64,000 nt of DNA from Campylobacter peloridis LMG 23910. GTDB lineage: Bacteria; Campylobacterota; Campylobacteria; Campylobacterales; Campylobacteraceae. The stretch lies in assembly GCF_000816785.1 (NCBI RefSeq), contig NZ_CP007766.1:1-64000 (forward strand). Reading direction: 5' to 3'. Shown in pieces: positions 46,096 to 54,951 of the stretch. The notes below the pieces were generated by a model, which made no database searches, had not been told where the DNA came from, and saw only the letters and a program-made list of their open reading frames with translations. The position numbers and the translations under genes were made by a program. Every line of letters starts with the position of its first letter. Position 1 is the first letter of the stretch.

Positions 46096-48375
46096 ATGAG
46101 GATAAAATTTATTATAAAAAGGGATAAAAGCCAAGTTGCATTTGATATTTTTAAAATCAAAAATGCTATTTTTAAAGCTAATCTTAATTCTACAGATAAA
46201 AAATTAGAAAATGAAAATTTAGACAAGCTTTGTGATGAGGTTGTGGCTTTGCTTAATGAAAATCATGCGCAAGTTGAACAAATTCAAGATAAAGTCGAAG
46301 AAGTTTTGATTAAAAATGCCTTAGTAAATACTGCAAAATCTTATATTTTATACCGCCAAAAAAGAACACAAATTCGCAATAGTAGTTATGATTTGCTGAA
46401 TTTATATGATGATTTAACTTTTAAAGATGCTAAAGATGCGGATTTAAAAAGAGAAAACGCAAATATAAATTCAGATAGTGCTATGGGTATGATGTTAAAA
46501 TATGGCTCAGAAGGTGCAAAATACTATGTAGATGAGTGCATTTTACCAAAACACATAGCAAATGCACACAAAAACGGCGATATACATATACATGATAAAG
46601 ATTTTTATATGCTAACACAAACTTGTTGTCAGATTGATTTGCTAAAGCTTTTTGAAAAGGGTTTTAGCACAGGACATGGAAGCTTGCGTGAGCCAAATGA
46701 TATAAGATCTTATGCTTCTTTAGCTTGCATTGCTTTGCAGGCTAATCAAAATGAAATGCATGGAGGCCAGTCTATACCCAATTTTGATTTTGCTATGGCA
46801 AAAGGTGTGGCAAAGACTTTTCAAAAAGAGTATAAAAAGGCTATAAAGGCTTTTTTTGAGATAAAACTAGAACAAAACTTAGATGAGCGTTGCTTTAATA
46901 ACGCAAAATTTCAAGCTTTTAGTGAAAAAGAGTGCTTTAAAGAACTTTTAAAACTTGGCTTAAATGATGATGAAAAATTCTTAGAAAAAGCCAATGCTTA
47001 TGCTTATAAAAGAGCATTAGAACAAACGCAAAATGCTACTTTTCAAGCTATGGAAGCTTTGGTGCATAATCTTAATACCATGAACTCAAGAGCAGGTGCC
47101 CAAGTGCCTTTTAGCACGCTAAATTATGGCACTGATACTTCTTTTGAAGGCCAAATGGTGATAGAAAATTTATTAAAAGCTACGATAAAAGGCTTAGGAA
47201 ATGGTGAAACACCGATTTTTCCTGTGCAAATTTTTAAAGTAAAAGAAGGTGTTAATTATAATGAAAAAGATCCAAACTACAAGCTTTTTAAACTTGCTAT
47301 AGAGTGTGCTTCTAAAAGGCTTTTTCCAAATTTTAGCTTTTTAGATGCAAGTTTTAACGCAAAATACTATAAAAAAGGTGATTATAATAGCGAAGTAGCC
47401 TATATGGGTTGTAGAACTAGGGTTATGGCAAATGTTTATGATGAGAGCAAAGAAATCACAAGTGGCAGAGGGAATTTAAGTTTTACTAGTATAAACCTTG
47501 TGCGTTTGGCTATAGAAGCTAAAGGAAATTTAGAACTTTTTTACTCACTTTTAAAAGAAAAATTAGAGCTTGTGTATGAACAATTGCTTCATAGATATAA
47601 AATTCAATGCTTAAAAAAGATAAAAAATTTTCCATTTTTAATGGGTGAGGGAATTTGGATAGATTCAGATACTTTAAAAGCTGATGATAATGTAGAAAAA
47701 ATCATAGCACATGGAACTTTAGCTATAGGTTATATAGGCCTTTGTGAGAGTTTAATAGCTTTAATTGGAGCTCATCATGGGCAAAGTCAAGAAGCAAGGG
47801 ATTTAGGCTTACAAATCATGCGTTTTATGCGTGAATTTGTCGATGAAAAAGCGCGTAAAGATAAACTGAATTTTTCGCTCATAGCCACCCCAGCTGAAGG
47901 CTTAAGTGGAAGATTTTTAAAGCTAGATCAAAAAAAATACGGCATTTTAAAAGGCATAACTGATAAAGATTTTTATACTAATTCTTTTCATATTCCTGTG
48001 GATTTTCCTATTAGTATATATGAAAAAATTCAAATAGAAGCTCCATATCATGAGCTAAACAATGGTGGGCATATTACTTATGTAGAATTAAATGGCGATG
48101 TGAGTAAAAATTTAGAAAGTTTTGAACGCATTATAAAATGCATGAAAGAAAGCAATATAGGCTATGGTTCGATTAATTTTCCACTAGATAGAGATCCAGT
48201 GTGTGGTTATAGTGGCGTGATAGATGAGTTTTGCCCAAAATGCCACAGAAAAGAAGATGGCATTAAATTCGAACGCATAAGAAGAATCACGGGTTATTTA
48301 GTAGGAACGCTTGATCGTTTTAATGATGCTAAAAAAGCAGAAGTTCATGCAAGAATTAAACACGATTTTTCTTAG
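46096..48375 (+). CDS. nrdD: Anaerobic ribonucleoside-triphosphate reductase
   Basis: Oxygen-sensitive class III enzyme that makes deoxyribonucleotides using a glycyl radical. An N-terminal ATP cone (KFIIKRDKSQVAFDIFKIKN) is followed by the ten-stranded barrel with the active Cys segment TCCQIDLLKL and GHGSLREP. Near the C-terminus CGYSGVIDEFCPKCHRK holds four zinc-binding cysteines, and the glycyl radical motif is RRITGYLVG. Length 759. Its 3' end overlaps nrdG. It complements the aerobic NrdA at 23 kb, fitting a microaerophile. Confidence 0.96.
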   Translation: MRIKFIIKRDKSQVAFDIFKIKNAIFKANLNSTDKKLENENLDKLCDEVVALLNENHAQVEQIQDKVEEVLIKNALVNTAKSYILYRQKRTQIRNSSYDLLNLYDDLTFKDAKDADLKRENANINSDSAMGMMLKYGSEGAKYYVDECILPKHIANAHKNGDIHIHDKDFYMLTQTCCQIDLLKLFEKGFSTGHGSLREPNDIRSYASLACIALQANQNEMHGGQSIPNFDFAMAKGVAKTFQKEYKKAIKAFFEIKLEQNLDERCFNNAKFQAFSEKECFKELLKLGLNDDEKFLEKANAYAYKRALEQTQNATFQAMEALVHNLNTMNSRAGAQVPFSTLNYGTDTSFEGQMVIENLLKATIKGLGNGETPIFPVQIFKVKEGVNYNEKDPNYKLFKLAIECASKRLFPNFSFLDASFNAKYYKKGDYNSEVAYMGCRTRVMANVYDESKEITSGRGNLSFTSINLVRLAIEAKGNLELFYSLLKEKLELVYEQLLHRYKIQCLKKIKNFPFLMGEGIWIDSDTLKADDNVEKIIAHGTLAIGYIGLCESLIALIGAHHGQSQEARDLGLQIMRFMREFVDEKARKDKLNFSLIATPAEGLSGRFLKLDQKKYGILKGITDKDFYTNSFHIPVDFPISIYEKIQIEAPYHELNNGGHITYVELNGDVSKNLESFERIIKCMKESNIGYGSINFPLDRDPVCGYSGVIDEFCPKCHRKEDGIKFERIRRITGYLVGTLDRFNDAKKAEVHARIKHDFS

Positions 48376-48856
48376 ATTAGCTGGTGTTATAAAAGAATCC
48401 ATAGTCGATGGTTATGGTTTGCGTTATGTGATTTTTACTCAAGGTTGCCCTCATCATTGCAAGGGTTGTCATAATCCACAAACCCATGATTTTAACAAAG
48501 GATACTTGCAAGATTTAGCAAGTTTATATGATGAAATTTGTAAAAATCCTTTGCTTCAAGGCGTTACTTTTAGTGGTGGAGAGCCCTTTATGCAAGCAAA
48601 AAATTTAAGCATTTTGGCAAAACATATTAAGGCTTTAGGGCTTGATCTTACTATATATACAGGCTTTACTTATGAAAAGTTACTTCAAGATCAAGCTATG
48701 AAAGAATTACTTATCTTAGCTGATGTTTTAATCGATGGGAAGTTTATTTTAGAGCAAAAAGATTTATCTTTAAAATTTAAAGGCAGTAAAAACCAACGCA
48801 TTATCGATGTGGCAAAGAGTTTAGTGCAAGGTGAAATAGTGCTTTTTGAAAAATAA
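48347..48856 (+). CDS. nrdG: NrdD-activating radical SAM protein
   Basis: Generates the glycyl radical on NrdD. The cluster motif CPHHCKGC is in FTQGCPHHCKGCHNPQTHDF, and FSGGEPFMQ is the SAM-side GGE motif. I chose the ATG at 48347, giving 169 residues; the upstream ATGs from 48311 read through nrdD and no strong ribosome site is seen at any of them. The overlap of 29 bases with nrdD implies translational coupling. Confidence 0.92.
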   Translation: MQELNTIFLRLAGVIKESIVDGYGLRYVIFTQGCPHHCKGCHNPQTHDFNKGYLQDLASLYDEICKNPLLQGVTFSGGEPFMQAKNLSILAKHIKALGLDLTIYTGFTYEKLLQDQAMKELLILADVLIDGKFILEQKDLSLKFKGSKNQRIIDVAKSLVQGEIVLFEK

Positions 48857-48924
48857 AGAGTTATTTAGTCTTTTTTAATTTAACTATGTTAGAATATTAC
48901 AAAATTTAAAAAAAGGAGAACAAT

Positions 48925-49578
48925 ATGTTTGAATTAAGAAAACTACCTTATGATGTAGATGCTTTTGGAGACTTTTTAAGTGCAGAAACTTTTGCATTTC
49001 ACCATGGCAAACACCACCAAACTTATGTAAATAACCTAAACAATCTTATAAAAGATACTGAATTTGCAGGAAAAGATTTAGTTTATATCATACAAAATTC
49101 AAATGGTGGAGTTTTTAACAACGCTGCTCAAGTGTATAATCATGATTTTTATTTTGATTGCATTAAACCAAAAACATGCTGTGGCTGTGGCTGTTCTTTA
49201 AGTGATGAGTTTAAAGCAGCGGTTGAAAAAGACTTTGGCTCTATGGAAAATTTAAAAGAAGAATTTATAAAAGGTGCTACAGGGGTATTTGGCTCTGGTT
49301 GGTTTTGGTTAGTTTATAACACTCAAAATCAAAAATTAGAACTAATTGGCACAAGCAATGCTGCTACACCTATCACTGAAGGTAAAATTCCACTTTTAGT
49401 TGTAGATGTATGGGAACATGCTTACTATGTAGATCATCGCAATGCACGCCCTGCGTATTTAGAAAAATTCTACGCGCACATTAACTGGGAATTTGTAGCA
49501 AAAGCTTATGAATGGGCTATCAAAGAAGGTATGAATTCAGTAAGTTTTTACGCAAACGAACTTCACCCGCTAAACTAA
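48925..49578 (+). CDS. sodB: Superoxide dismutase (Fe) with Cys-rich insert
   Basis: Converts superoxide to oxygen and peroxide in the cytoplasm. Metal ligands lie in AFHHGKHH, QVYNHDFYF and VVDVWEHAYYVDH; the 217-residue length is slightly above usual because of an insert CCGCGCSLSDEF (about residues 88-99) with a Cys cluster, which to my memory also occurs in C. jejuni SodB. AAAGGAG precedes the ATG. A strong terminator is shared with purM. Confidence 0.96.
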   Translation: MFELRKLPYDVDAFGDFLSAETFAFHHGKHHQTYVNNLNNLIKDTEFAGKDLVYIIQNSNGGVFNNAAQVYNHDFYFDCIKPKTCCGCGCSLSDEFKAAVEKDFGSMENLKEEFIKGATGVFGSGWFWLVYNTQNQKLELIGTSNAATPITEGKIPLLVVDVWEHAYYVDHRNARPAYLEKFYAHINWEFVAKAYEWAIKEGMNSVSFYANELHPLN

Positions 49579-49582
49579 AAAT

Positions 49583-49611
49583 AAAATCTCTTAGAAATTC
49601 TAAGAGATTTT
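49583..49611. terminator. Bidirectional terminator between sodB and purM
   Basis: AAAATCTCTTAGA (49583-49595) pairs perfectly with TCTAAGAGATTTT (49599-49611) around AAT, with A/T tracts at both sides. It lies at the convergent ends of the two genes. Confidence 0.88.
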
Positions 49612-50599
49612 ACTCTAAAACCACCCCTTCATTTAATACCACTTCGCCTATTACAAAGGCATCTGAGTTTTCTAAAACCTTGCCTACATTAGATGGATCT
49701 ACCACTATAACTAAACCAACACCCATATTAAAACTTCTATACATTTGAGATTCTTCTACACTTTGGCCTATTTGATAAAAAATTTCAGGGGTTTTTAAAT
49801 GATGTTTTCTAATCACAGCTCCAATGCCTTTTGGAAAAACTCTTGGTAAATTTTCTACCAAACCCCCGCCAGTAATGTGAGCTAGAGCATTGATGAAAGG
49901 TTTTAATTTTAAAAAGTCTTTTACATAAATCCTTGTAGGCTCAAGCAAAATATCGATTAAATTTTTACCATCTATCTTATCATCAAATTTAAGTTTTTGT
50001 GCTTCAAATAATACTTTTCTAGCTAAAGAATAGCCATTTGAATGAAGCCCGCTACTAGGCAAGGCTAGTAAAATATCCCCATTTTTTACAAAATTTCTTC
50101 TATCTATTTCATCTTTTTCAGCCATACCCACCGAAAAGCCTGCTAAATCAAAATCATTGCTATGATACATGCCAGGCATTTCAGCAGTCTCTCCGCCTAT
50201 TAAGGCACAATTTGCTTTTTTACAACCATTTGCAATTCCTGCTACGACTTTTTTAGCTACTTCAATTTCTAATTTTGCACTCGCATAATAATCCAAAAAA
50301 AACAAAGGTGTAGCAAAATTGCAAATTAAATCATTCACACACATTGCCACTAAATCCTCGCCTATAGTGTCGTATTTTTGAGAATCTATAGCAAGACGCA
50401 ACTTTGTTCCCACACCATCAGTTGCTGCTAGCATAACAGGATTTTTAAAACCACTTGGCATAGCAAAAGCACCAGAAAATGAACCTATGCCACCTAAAAC
50501 ATTTTCATTAAAAGTTTCTTTTACTAAAGGTTTGATTGCTTCTACAAAAGCATTGCCATTATCTATACTTACGCCTGCATCTTCATAGCTTATATTCAT
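49610..50599 (-). CDS. purM: Phosphoribosylformylglycinamidine cyclo-ligase
   Basis: Makes AIR from FGAM with ATP in purine synthesis. Recognised by the N-terminal YEDAGVSIDNGNAFVEAIKP, the FSGAFAMP and MLAATDGVGTKLRLA segments, and GGGLVENLPRVFPKG near residue 230. The 329 residues are normal for the family. AAAGGAAG precedes the ATG. Divergent from coaE. Confidence 0.97.
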   Translation of the reverse strand: MNISYEDAGVSIDNGNAFVEAIKPLVKETFNENVLGGIGSFSGAFAMPSGFKNPVMLAATDGVGTKLRLAIDSQKYDTIGEDLVAMCVNDLICNFATPLFFLDYYASAKLEIEVAKKVVAGIANGCKKANCALIGGETAEMPGMYHSNDFDLAGFSVGMAEKDEIDRRNFVKNGDILLALPSSGLHSNGYSLARKVLFEAQKLKFDDKIDGKNLIDILLEPTRIYVKDFLKLKPFINALAHITGGGLVENLPRVFPKGIGAVIRKHHLKTPEIFYQIGQSVEESQMYRSFNMGVGLVIVVDPSNVGKVLENSDAFVIGEVVLNEGVVLE

Positions 50600-50656
50600 T
50601 TATCTTCCTTTAAGAATTTAAAAGGTATTTTAACCAAAAATATTTAAGGCTAAATT

Positions 50657-51250
50657 ATGCAAAATGCTTATTTTGTTACTTCAAGCATAGCAGGGGGTAA
50701 ATCAAGTTTTATAAAAATAGTCCAAAATTTGGGTTTTGATACTTTAAATGCGGATAAAATAGCCCATGAGCTTTTAGATAAAAATGCAAATTTCATAGCA
50801 AAACTTTTTGATGATGATAATTTAATTTTAAATAAAAAAATAGACAGAAAAAAACTCGGTGCTATTGTGTTTAATGATTTAAAAGCCAAAAAAAAGCTAG
50901 AAAATTTCTTACATCCTAAAATCAAAGAAGAAATTTTAAAAAAAGCACAAATTTTAGAAAAGAAAAACAAAGCTTTTTTTATAGAACTGCCTTTATTTTT
51001 TGAAAATAATCATTATCAAAATTTAGGAAAGAGCATTTTAATTTATACTCCAAAAGAACTTTTGCTTCAAAGATTAATGCAAAGAGATAATTTAGATGAA
51101 AATGAGGCTTTAAAAAGGATAAATTTGCAAATGCCTATAGAGCAAAAGCTAAATTTAGCCGATTTTGTGGTGCATAATTTAAGCACTTATGAAGAATTTG
51201 AAAAAAATGTGCTAAATTTTTTAAAACATATTTTAAAGGTTATAAAATGA
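50657..51250 (+). CDS. coaE: Dephospho-CoA kinase
   Basis: Last step of coenzyme A synthesis. The P-loop region reads FVTSSIAGGKSSFIKI: the usual first Gly is Ser, but GKS is kept. LNADKIAHELL is the family DADxxAH motif, and LIYTPKELLLQRLMQRDNL is the lid. Length 197. No standard Shine-Dalgarno site is obvious (TTAAGGCTAAATT is the nearest). Overlaps dapF by four bases as ATGA. Confidence 0.92.
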   Translation: MQNAYFVTSSIAGGKSSFIKIVQNLGFDTLNADKIAHELLDKNANFIAKLFDDDNLILNKKIDRKKLGAIVFNDLKAKKKLENFLHPKIKEEILKKAQILEKKNKAFFIELPLFFENNHYQNLGKSILIYTPKELLLQRLMQRDNLDENEALKRINLQMPIEQKLNLADFVVHNLSTYEEFEKNVLNFLKHILKVIK

Positions 51251-51999
51251 AATTTTATAAATATTGTGCTAGCGGGAATGATTTTGTGGTGTTTGCAGAC
51301 AATGATAAACAATATCGTAGTGAATTGGCTAAAAAAATATGCAATCGCTATGAAGGTATAGGTGCTGATGGTATGATAGTGATTTTGCCTCATGAAAGAT
51401 ATGATTTTGAATGGGAATTTTATAATTGTGATGGCAGTAGAGCTAATATGTGTGGTAATGGAGCTAGAGCAGCAGCGCATTTTGCACACCATGTTTTAAA
51501 AAAATCACAATATTTAAATTTTATAACCAAAGCAGGATTGATTAAATCTTATGTTGATAATAATGTTGTAGAAGTTAGATTAAGTGGTGTTAAAGATGTA
51601 AAAGATGCTTTTGAATATAAAGACAGAATTTGGCAAATGTGTAATACAGGAGTTCCACATCTAGTAACATTTTCAAAAAGTTTAAGTGAATTTGATTTAA
51701 ATTTATGCAAAGAACTCCGTGATAAATATAATGCAAATGTTAATTTTGCAAAAATTGAAGGTAATGATTATATTAGAGTAAGAACATTTGAGCGTGGTGT
51801 GGAAGCAGAGACTTTAGCATGTGGAACAGGTATGGGAGCTTGTTTTTATTTAGCTCATTTAAACAATAAGGTTAGTAATAATGTTAAAATAAGACCAAAA
51901 AGCAATGAGGATTTGTATTTAAGATTAGAAGATGATCAGATATATTTAAAAGGAAAGGTAAGATGTTGTTTTGAAGCTGATTATAATTTTACTAACTAG
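51247..51999 (+). CDS. dapF: Diaminopimelate epimerase
   Basis: Converts LL- to meso-diaminopimelate for peptidoglycan and lysine. The two catalytic cysteines lie in ANMCGNGARAAAHFA (about residues 72-86) and ETLACGTGMGACFY (about 192-205), the classic DapF pair. FYKYCASGNDFVVF is the usual start. Length 250. It is translationally coupled to coaE and overlaps the downstream Bax-like gene by 29 bases. Confidence 0.97.
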   Translation: MKFYKYCASGNDFVVFADNDKQYRSELAKKICNRYEGIGADGMIVILPHERYDFEWEFYNCDGSRANMCGNGARAAAHFAHHVLKKSQYLNFITKAGLIKSYVDNNVVEVRLSGVKDVKDAFEYKDRIWQMCNTGVPHLVTFSKSLSEFDLNLCKELRDKYNANVNFAKIEGNDYIRVRTFERGVEAETLACGTGMGACFYLAHLNNKVSNNVKIRPKSNEDLYLRLEDDQIYLKGKVRCCFEADYNFTN

Positions 52000-52678
52000 T
52001 TTTTTATTTTTAAAAGCTGAATTTGTTCGTGGTTTTGATGATAGTTATTATACACTAAATGCCAAAGATAGACGAGAAGTTTTTATAGGAAAAATCAATA
52101 CTTTATTGGATGTTTCTTTTGAAAATATCAATAAAGAAAAAGAATTTATAGAGTATTTTTTTCAAAATGCTATAAAAAATAATTTTAGAAATATAAATTC
52201 TAATACCATGCAAAGATTATGGCAGTTGAAAGAAAAATATCGTGTTAAAAATTTATATGATTATAATGCGTATTTAATGCGTATACAAAAAGTTCCAAAA
52301 TCTTTAGCCATAGCCCAAGCTATAATAGAAAGTGCTACTGGCACTAGTCGTTTTGCAAAAGAGGCAAATAATTTATTTGGAGAATGGACTTGGGGAGAAA
52401 AAGGCTTAATCCCCAAGGAAAGAAGTGCTGGAAAGACTCATAAAATACGCATTTTTGATACTTTGCAAGAAAGCGTTGATTCTTATTTATTAAATTTAAA
52501 TCGTCATAATGCATATGAAGAATTTAGAGCATGGCGGTGGAATGCTTTAAAACAAAATGAAAAATTAAATGGTAAAGAGGCAGCAAATCATTTAGAAAAA
52601 TATTCTGAGATTAAAAGCAATTATACTAAGCTTATAATCTCTATTATAAACCAACATGGGCTTGATAAATTTGATTAA
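51971..52678 (+). CDS. Bax-like peptidoglycan glucosaminidase
   Basis: A 235-residue exported protein (hydrophobic N-terminus ending at about residue 16) of the Bax/glucosaminidase family. The fold is recognised by VPKSLAIAQAIIESATGTSRFA, with the likely catalytic Glu, then NNLFGEWTWGEKGLIP and IFDTLQESVDSYLLNLNRH. It probably trims peptidoglycan or glycans in the periplasm. It starts within dapF. Its stop shares the TTAA with the convergent ATPase gene. Confidence 0.85.
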   Translation: MKLIIILLTSFLFLKAEFVRGFDDSYYTLNAKDRREVFIGKINTLLDVSFENINKEKEFIEYFFQNAIKNNFRNINSNTMQRLWQLKEKYRVKNLYDYNAYLMRIQKVPKSLAIAQAIIESATGTSRFAKEANNLFGEWTWGEKGLIPKERSAGKTHKIRIFDTLQESVDSYLLNLNRHNAYEEFRAWRWNALKQNEKLNGKEAANHLEKYSEIKSNYTKLIISIINQHGLDKFD

Positions 52679-53730
52679 TTTCCCAAAGCCCACTCATCAA
52701 ACGGCAATATAAGGATTTTTATACCATTGATAAAAATTTTCTCTCTTTGAGAAAGAGTTATGATGTATATTGAAGAAAGTGGTAGCTGATTTTTACTAAG
52801 AATTTTTTTTATTTTTAGAAGAATCAAATCCTTATCTTTAAATGGAGAGCATATAAAAGCACTTTTTATTTCAGGCATAAAAAAATCAAAATTTTTTGTA
52901 TAAAAAAGATCTTTTTTAAATTTAAATAATTCATTTAAAACTAAATTTTCAAACAAAGCATGAAAATCTTTTTGTATATTTAAAGAATTTTTTAGTGAAA
53001 AATCATAAAAATAAATTTTTTTTAGGTTTTTCTCGTAATTTTTAACAAAGAATAAAGTAAAGTTTTCCTCTAGTGTTTTTATGCTTTTATATAAAGTATC
53101 TTTAGAAATTTTGATTTTATTTTTTAATGTTTTTAGTAAATCATTAATGCTAAATTCTGTGCCAATTTGTGATGCAATTTGTTTTAATATAGTTAATTCT
53201 AGTGGATTGTAAAAGCTTTTTAAATATGTAGAGCTTATGTTTTGATTTAACATTATATTTGGGCCTGTGTGTAAAAAATAACTTACCATTGTTTTTGTTT
53301 CAATGTGTTTTTTGTTTAAACTTAAAAACTCTTCAAAATCTAAATAATCAAGATATAATTCTTCAAAATAATCTATGTGTAAATTTGCATTAAAAGTGCT
53401 TAATATGATTTGCAAATTTAAATGTTTTAAGCTATTAAAATCAAAATTATGATTAAAATTACAAAGTGCTAAAAATTTAATTTGGGGATTATAAGTTAAA
53501 AAAGAATTTAAATGTTTAAAAATATCTTCTTCAAATTTTAAATCAAAACAATCAATAAAAAGAATATTTTCTGTTTTATATAAAGACAAAAAATTTAGAA
53601 TTAAATTTTTTTTACCACATGCAAAACCGCCTTTTATAATGATATTTTTTTGACTTTGAATTTGAATTTTTCTTTCATAGGGTAAGTAAAATTTGGGATA
53701 ATTATCATAAAAAAATTGTAGTATTTTCAT
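52675..53730 (-). CDS. AAA-like ATPase with degenerate Walker A
   Basis: A 351-residue protein of the archaeal-type AAA/DUF4143 look: N-terminal P-loop region IIIKGGFACGKKNLIL (about residues 30-45), Walker B-like NILFIDCFD, and a winged-helix section ISKDTLYKSIKTLEENF before a nuclease-like C-terminal domain with LFENLVLNELFKF. The Walker A has Lys instead of Ser/Thr after GK (G34-x4-GK40-K41), which would weaken Mg-ATP binding. Function unknown. The ribosome site is weak. A tRNA-Ala gene lies directly upstream on the same strand. Confidence 0.8.
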   Translation of the reverse strand: MKILQFFYDNYPKFYLPYERKIQIQSQKNIIIKGGFACGKKNLILNFLSLYKTENILFIDCFDLKFEEDIFKHLNSFLTYNPQIKFLALCNFNHNFDFNSLKHLNLQIILSTFNANLHIDYFEELYLDYLDFEEFLSLNKKHIETKTMVSYFLHTGPNIMLNQNISSTYLKSFYNPLELTILKQIASQIGTEFSINDLLKTLKNKIKISKDTLYKSIKTLEENFTLFFVKNYEKNLKKIYFYDFSLKNSLNIQKDFHALFENLVLNELFKFKKDLFYTKNFDFFMPEIKSAFICSPFKDKDLILLKIKKILSKNQLPLSSIYIITLSQREKIFINGIKILILPFDEWALGN

Positions 53731-53749
53731 AAACTATACTTTAATAATT

Positions 53750-53825
53750 TGGTGGAGCATAGCGGGTTCGAACCGCTGACCCCAACGCTGCCAGCGTTGT
53801 GCTCTCCCAGCTGAGCTAATGCCCC
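53750..53825 (-). tRNA. tRNA-Ala (anticodon GGC)
   Basis: Read leftward: acceptor GGGGCAT with ATGCTCC, D-arm AGCTCAGCTGGGAGAGC, anticodon loop CTGGCAG giving GGC, T-arm GGTTCGAACCC, and encoded CCA. It lies in the 324-base gap between the ATPase gene and rpsJ. The rest of that gap (53826-54054) holds the rpsJ promoter and leader; no other gene is seen. Confidence 0.97.
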
Positions 53826-53959
53826 TTGAATTTGATTAAATAAAATCATACTATATTTTTTCTTATATTTTCATAATAATAAAAAATAATTTTAGTCTTA
53901 TAAAATGATTTTTTATCCTTATAATAAGGAAAAAAATAGGTAAAATTAATTGATTTTTC

Positions 53960-53989
53960 TTGACAATTAAAATGCACTTTTTATATAAT
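53960..53989 (+). promoter_or_regulatory. Promoter of the S10-spc operon
   Basis: TTGACA at 53960-53965 and TATAAT at 53984-53989 are both perfect, 18 bases apart. The transcript would start near 53996, leaving a leader of about 59 bases. Confidence 0.8.
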
Positions 53990-54011
53990 TCCAACATCAT
54001 TTTATATGGTG

Positions 54012-54031
54012 GTTAGATTTATCAATCTAAC
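54012..54031 (+). promoter_or_regulatory. Leader hairpin of the S10 operon
   Basis: GTTAGATT (54012-54019), loop TATC, AATCTAAC (54024-54031): a perfect 8-bp stem in the short mRNA leader, 12 bases before the AAAGGA site of rpsJ. No U tract follows. Could be a protein-binding control site or a 5' stabiliser. Confidence 0.55.
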
Positions 54032-54054
54032 GAGTTCTTTACAAAGGAAATAAT

Positions 54055-54366
54055 ATGGAAAGAATCAGGCTTAAGCTAAAAGCTTATGACCACAGAGTTC
54101 TAGATCGCACAGTTGCAGCAATAGTAGAAGCTGTTAAAAGAACAGGTGCTGACATAAGAGGTCCAGTGCCAATGCCTACAAAAATCAAAAGATACACAGT
54201 TTTGAAATCTCCACACATCAATAAAGATTCGCGTGAGCAATTTGAAATGAGAATTCATGCGCGTATGCTTGATATTGTAGCAGCTACTCCAGATACGGTA
54301 GATTCACTCACAAAGCTTGACTTGGCTCCAGAGGTCAATGTTGAAGTAAGAGCTATGGGTAAATAA
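54055..54366 (+). CDS. rpsJ: Ribosomal protein S10
   Basis: Also the NusE transcription factor. The 103-residue sequence [52 protein letters not shown] (read in two parts) is the S10 signature. AAAGGA precedes the ATG. First gene of the long rightward operon. Confidence 0.99.
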   Translation: MERIRLKLKAYDHRVLDRTVAAIVEAVKRTGADIRGPVPMPTKIKRYTVLKSPHINKDSREQFEMRIHARMLDIVAATPDTVDSLTKLDLAPEVNVEVRAMGK

Positions 54367-54375
54367 GGATAGAAT

Positions 54376-54951
54376 ATGGAATATATTGTAGAAAAAATTG
54401 GTATGAGTAGAACAATTAGCACACCAAGCATTCCTGTAACCTTACTTAAACTTGTTCAAACTAAAGTATGTGAAGTAGAAAACGGAAAAGCTTTGGTTGC
54501 TTATGCAAAAGGTAAAGCAAATAATAAATGTATAGCAGGTCAGCAAAAAAAATATAATCTTTCAGCTGAATATAATAGATTTGCCTCTTTAGAAGTGGCA
54601 AACACAGAAGCAGGTGATATTGATCTTAATCCTTTAAAAGAAGCTTCTATTTTAAAAGTGAGCTTTAATTCTAAAGGTAGAGGTTATAGTGGGGTTGTTA
54701 AAAGACATGGATTTGCCGGAGGTCCTGCAAGTCATGGTTCAAGATTCCACAGACGCCACGGATCAATTGGTAACCGTGAATGGCCAGGTCGTGTTCAACC
54801 AGGTATGAAAATGGCAGGTCATTATGGTAATGTAAAAGTTACTGTTAAAAATGAAGTAGTTTCATTTGATGAAGAAAACGGCATCTTAGTAGTAAAAGGT
54901 GCAGTACCAGGATTTAATGGTGCTATGGGTAAAATAAGGATTGCAAAATGA
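54376..54951 (+). CDS. rplC: Ribosomal protein L3
   Basis: 191 residues with the uL3 signature [20 protein letters not shown] and the loop that reaches the peptidyl transferase centre (about residues 115-145). IVEKIGMSR is the usual start. Ribosome site AAGGATAG. Overlaps rplD as ATGA, so the two are translationally coupled. Confidence 0.98.
   Translation: MEYIVEKIGMSRTISTPSIPVTLLKLVQTKVCEVENGKALVAYAKGKANNKCIAGQQKKYNLSAEYNRFASLEVANTEAGDIDLNPLKEASILKVSFNSKGRGYSGVVKRHGFAGGPASHGSRFHRRHGSIGNREWPGRVQPGMKMAGHYGNVKVTVKNEVVSFDEENGILVVKGAVPGFNGAMGKIRIAK

Noticed and set aside
51187-51492. 101-codon open frame on the minus strand opposite coaE/dapF
   Set aside because: It lies fully antisense to two well-identified enzymes, has low-complexity Ile/Phe/Thr composition from reading AT-rich codons backwards, and has no ribosome site.
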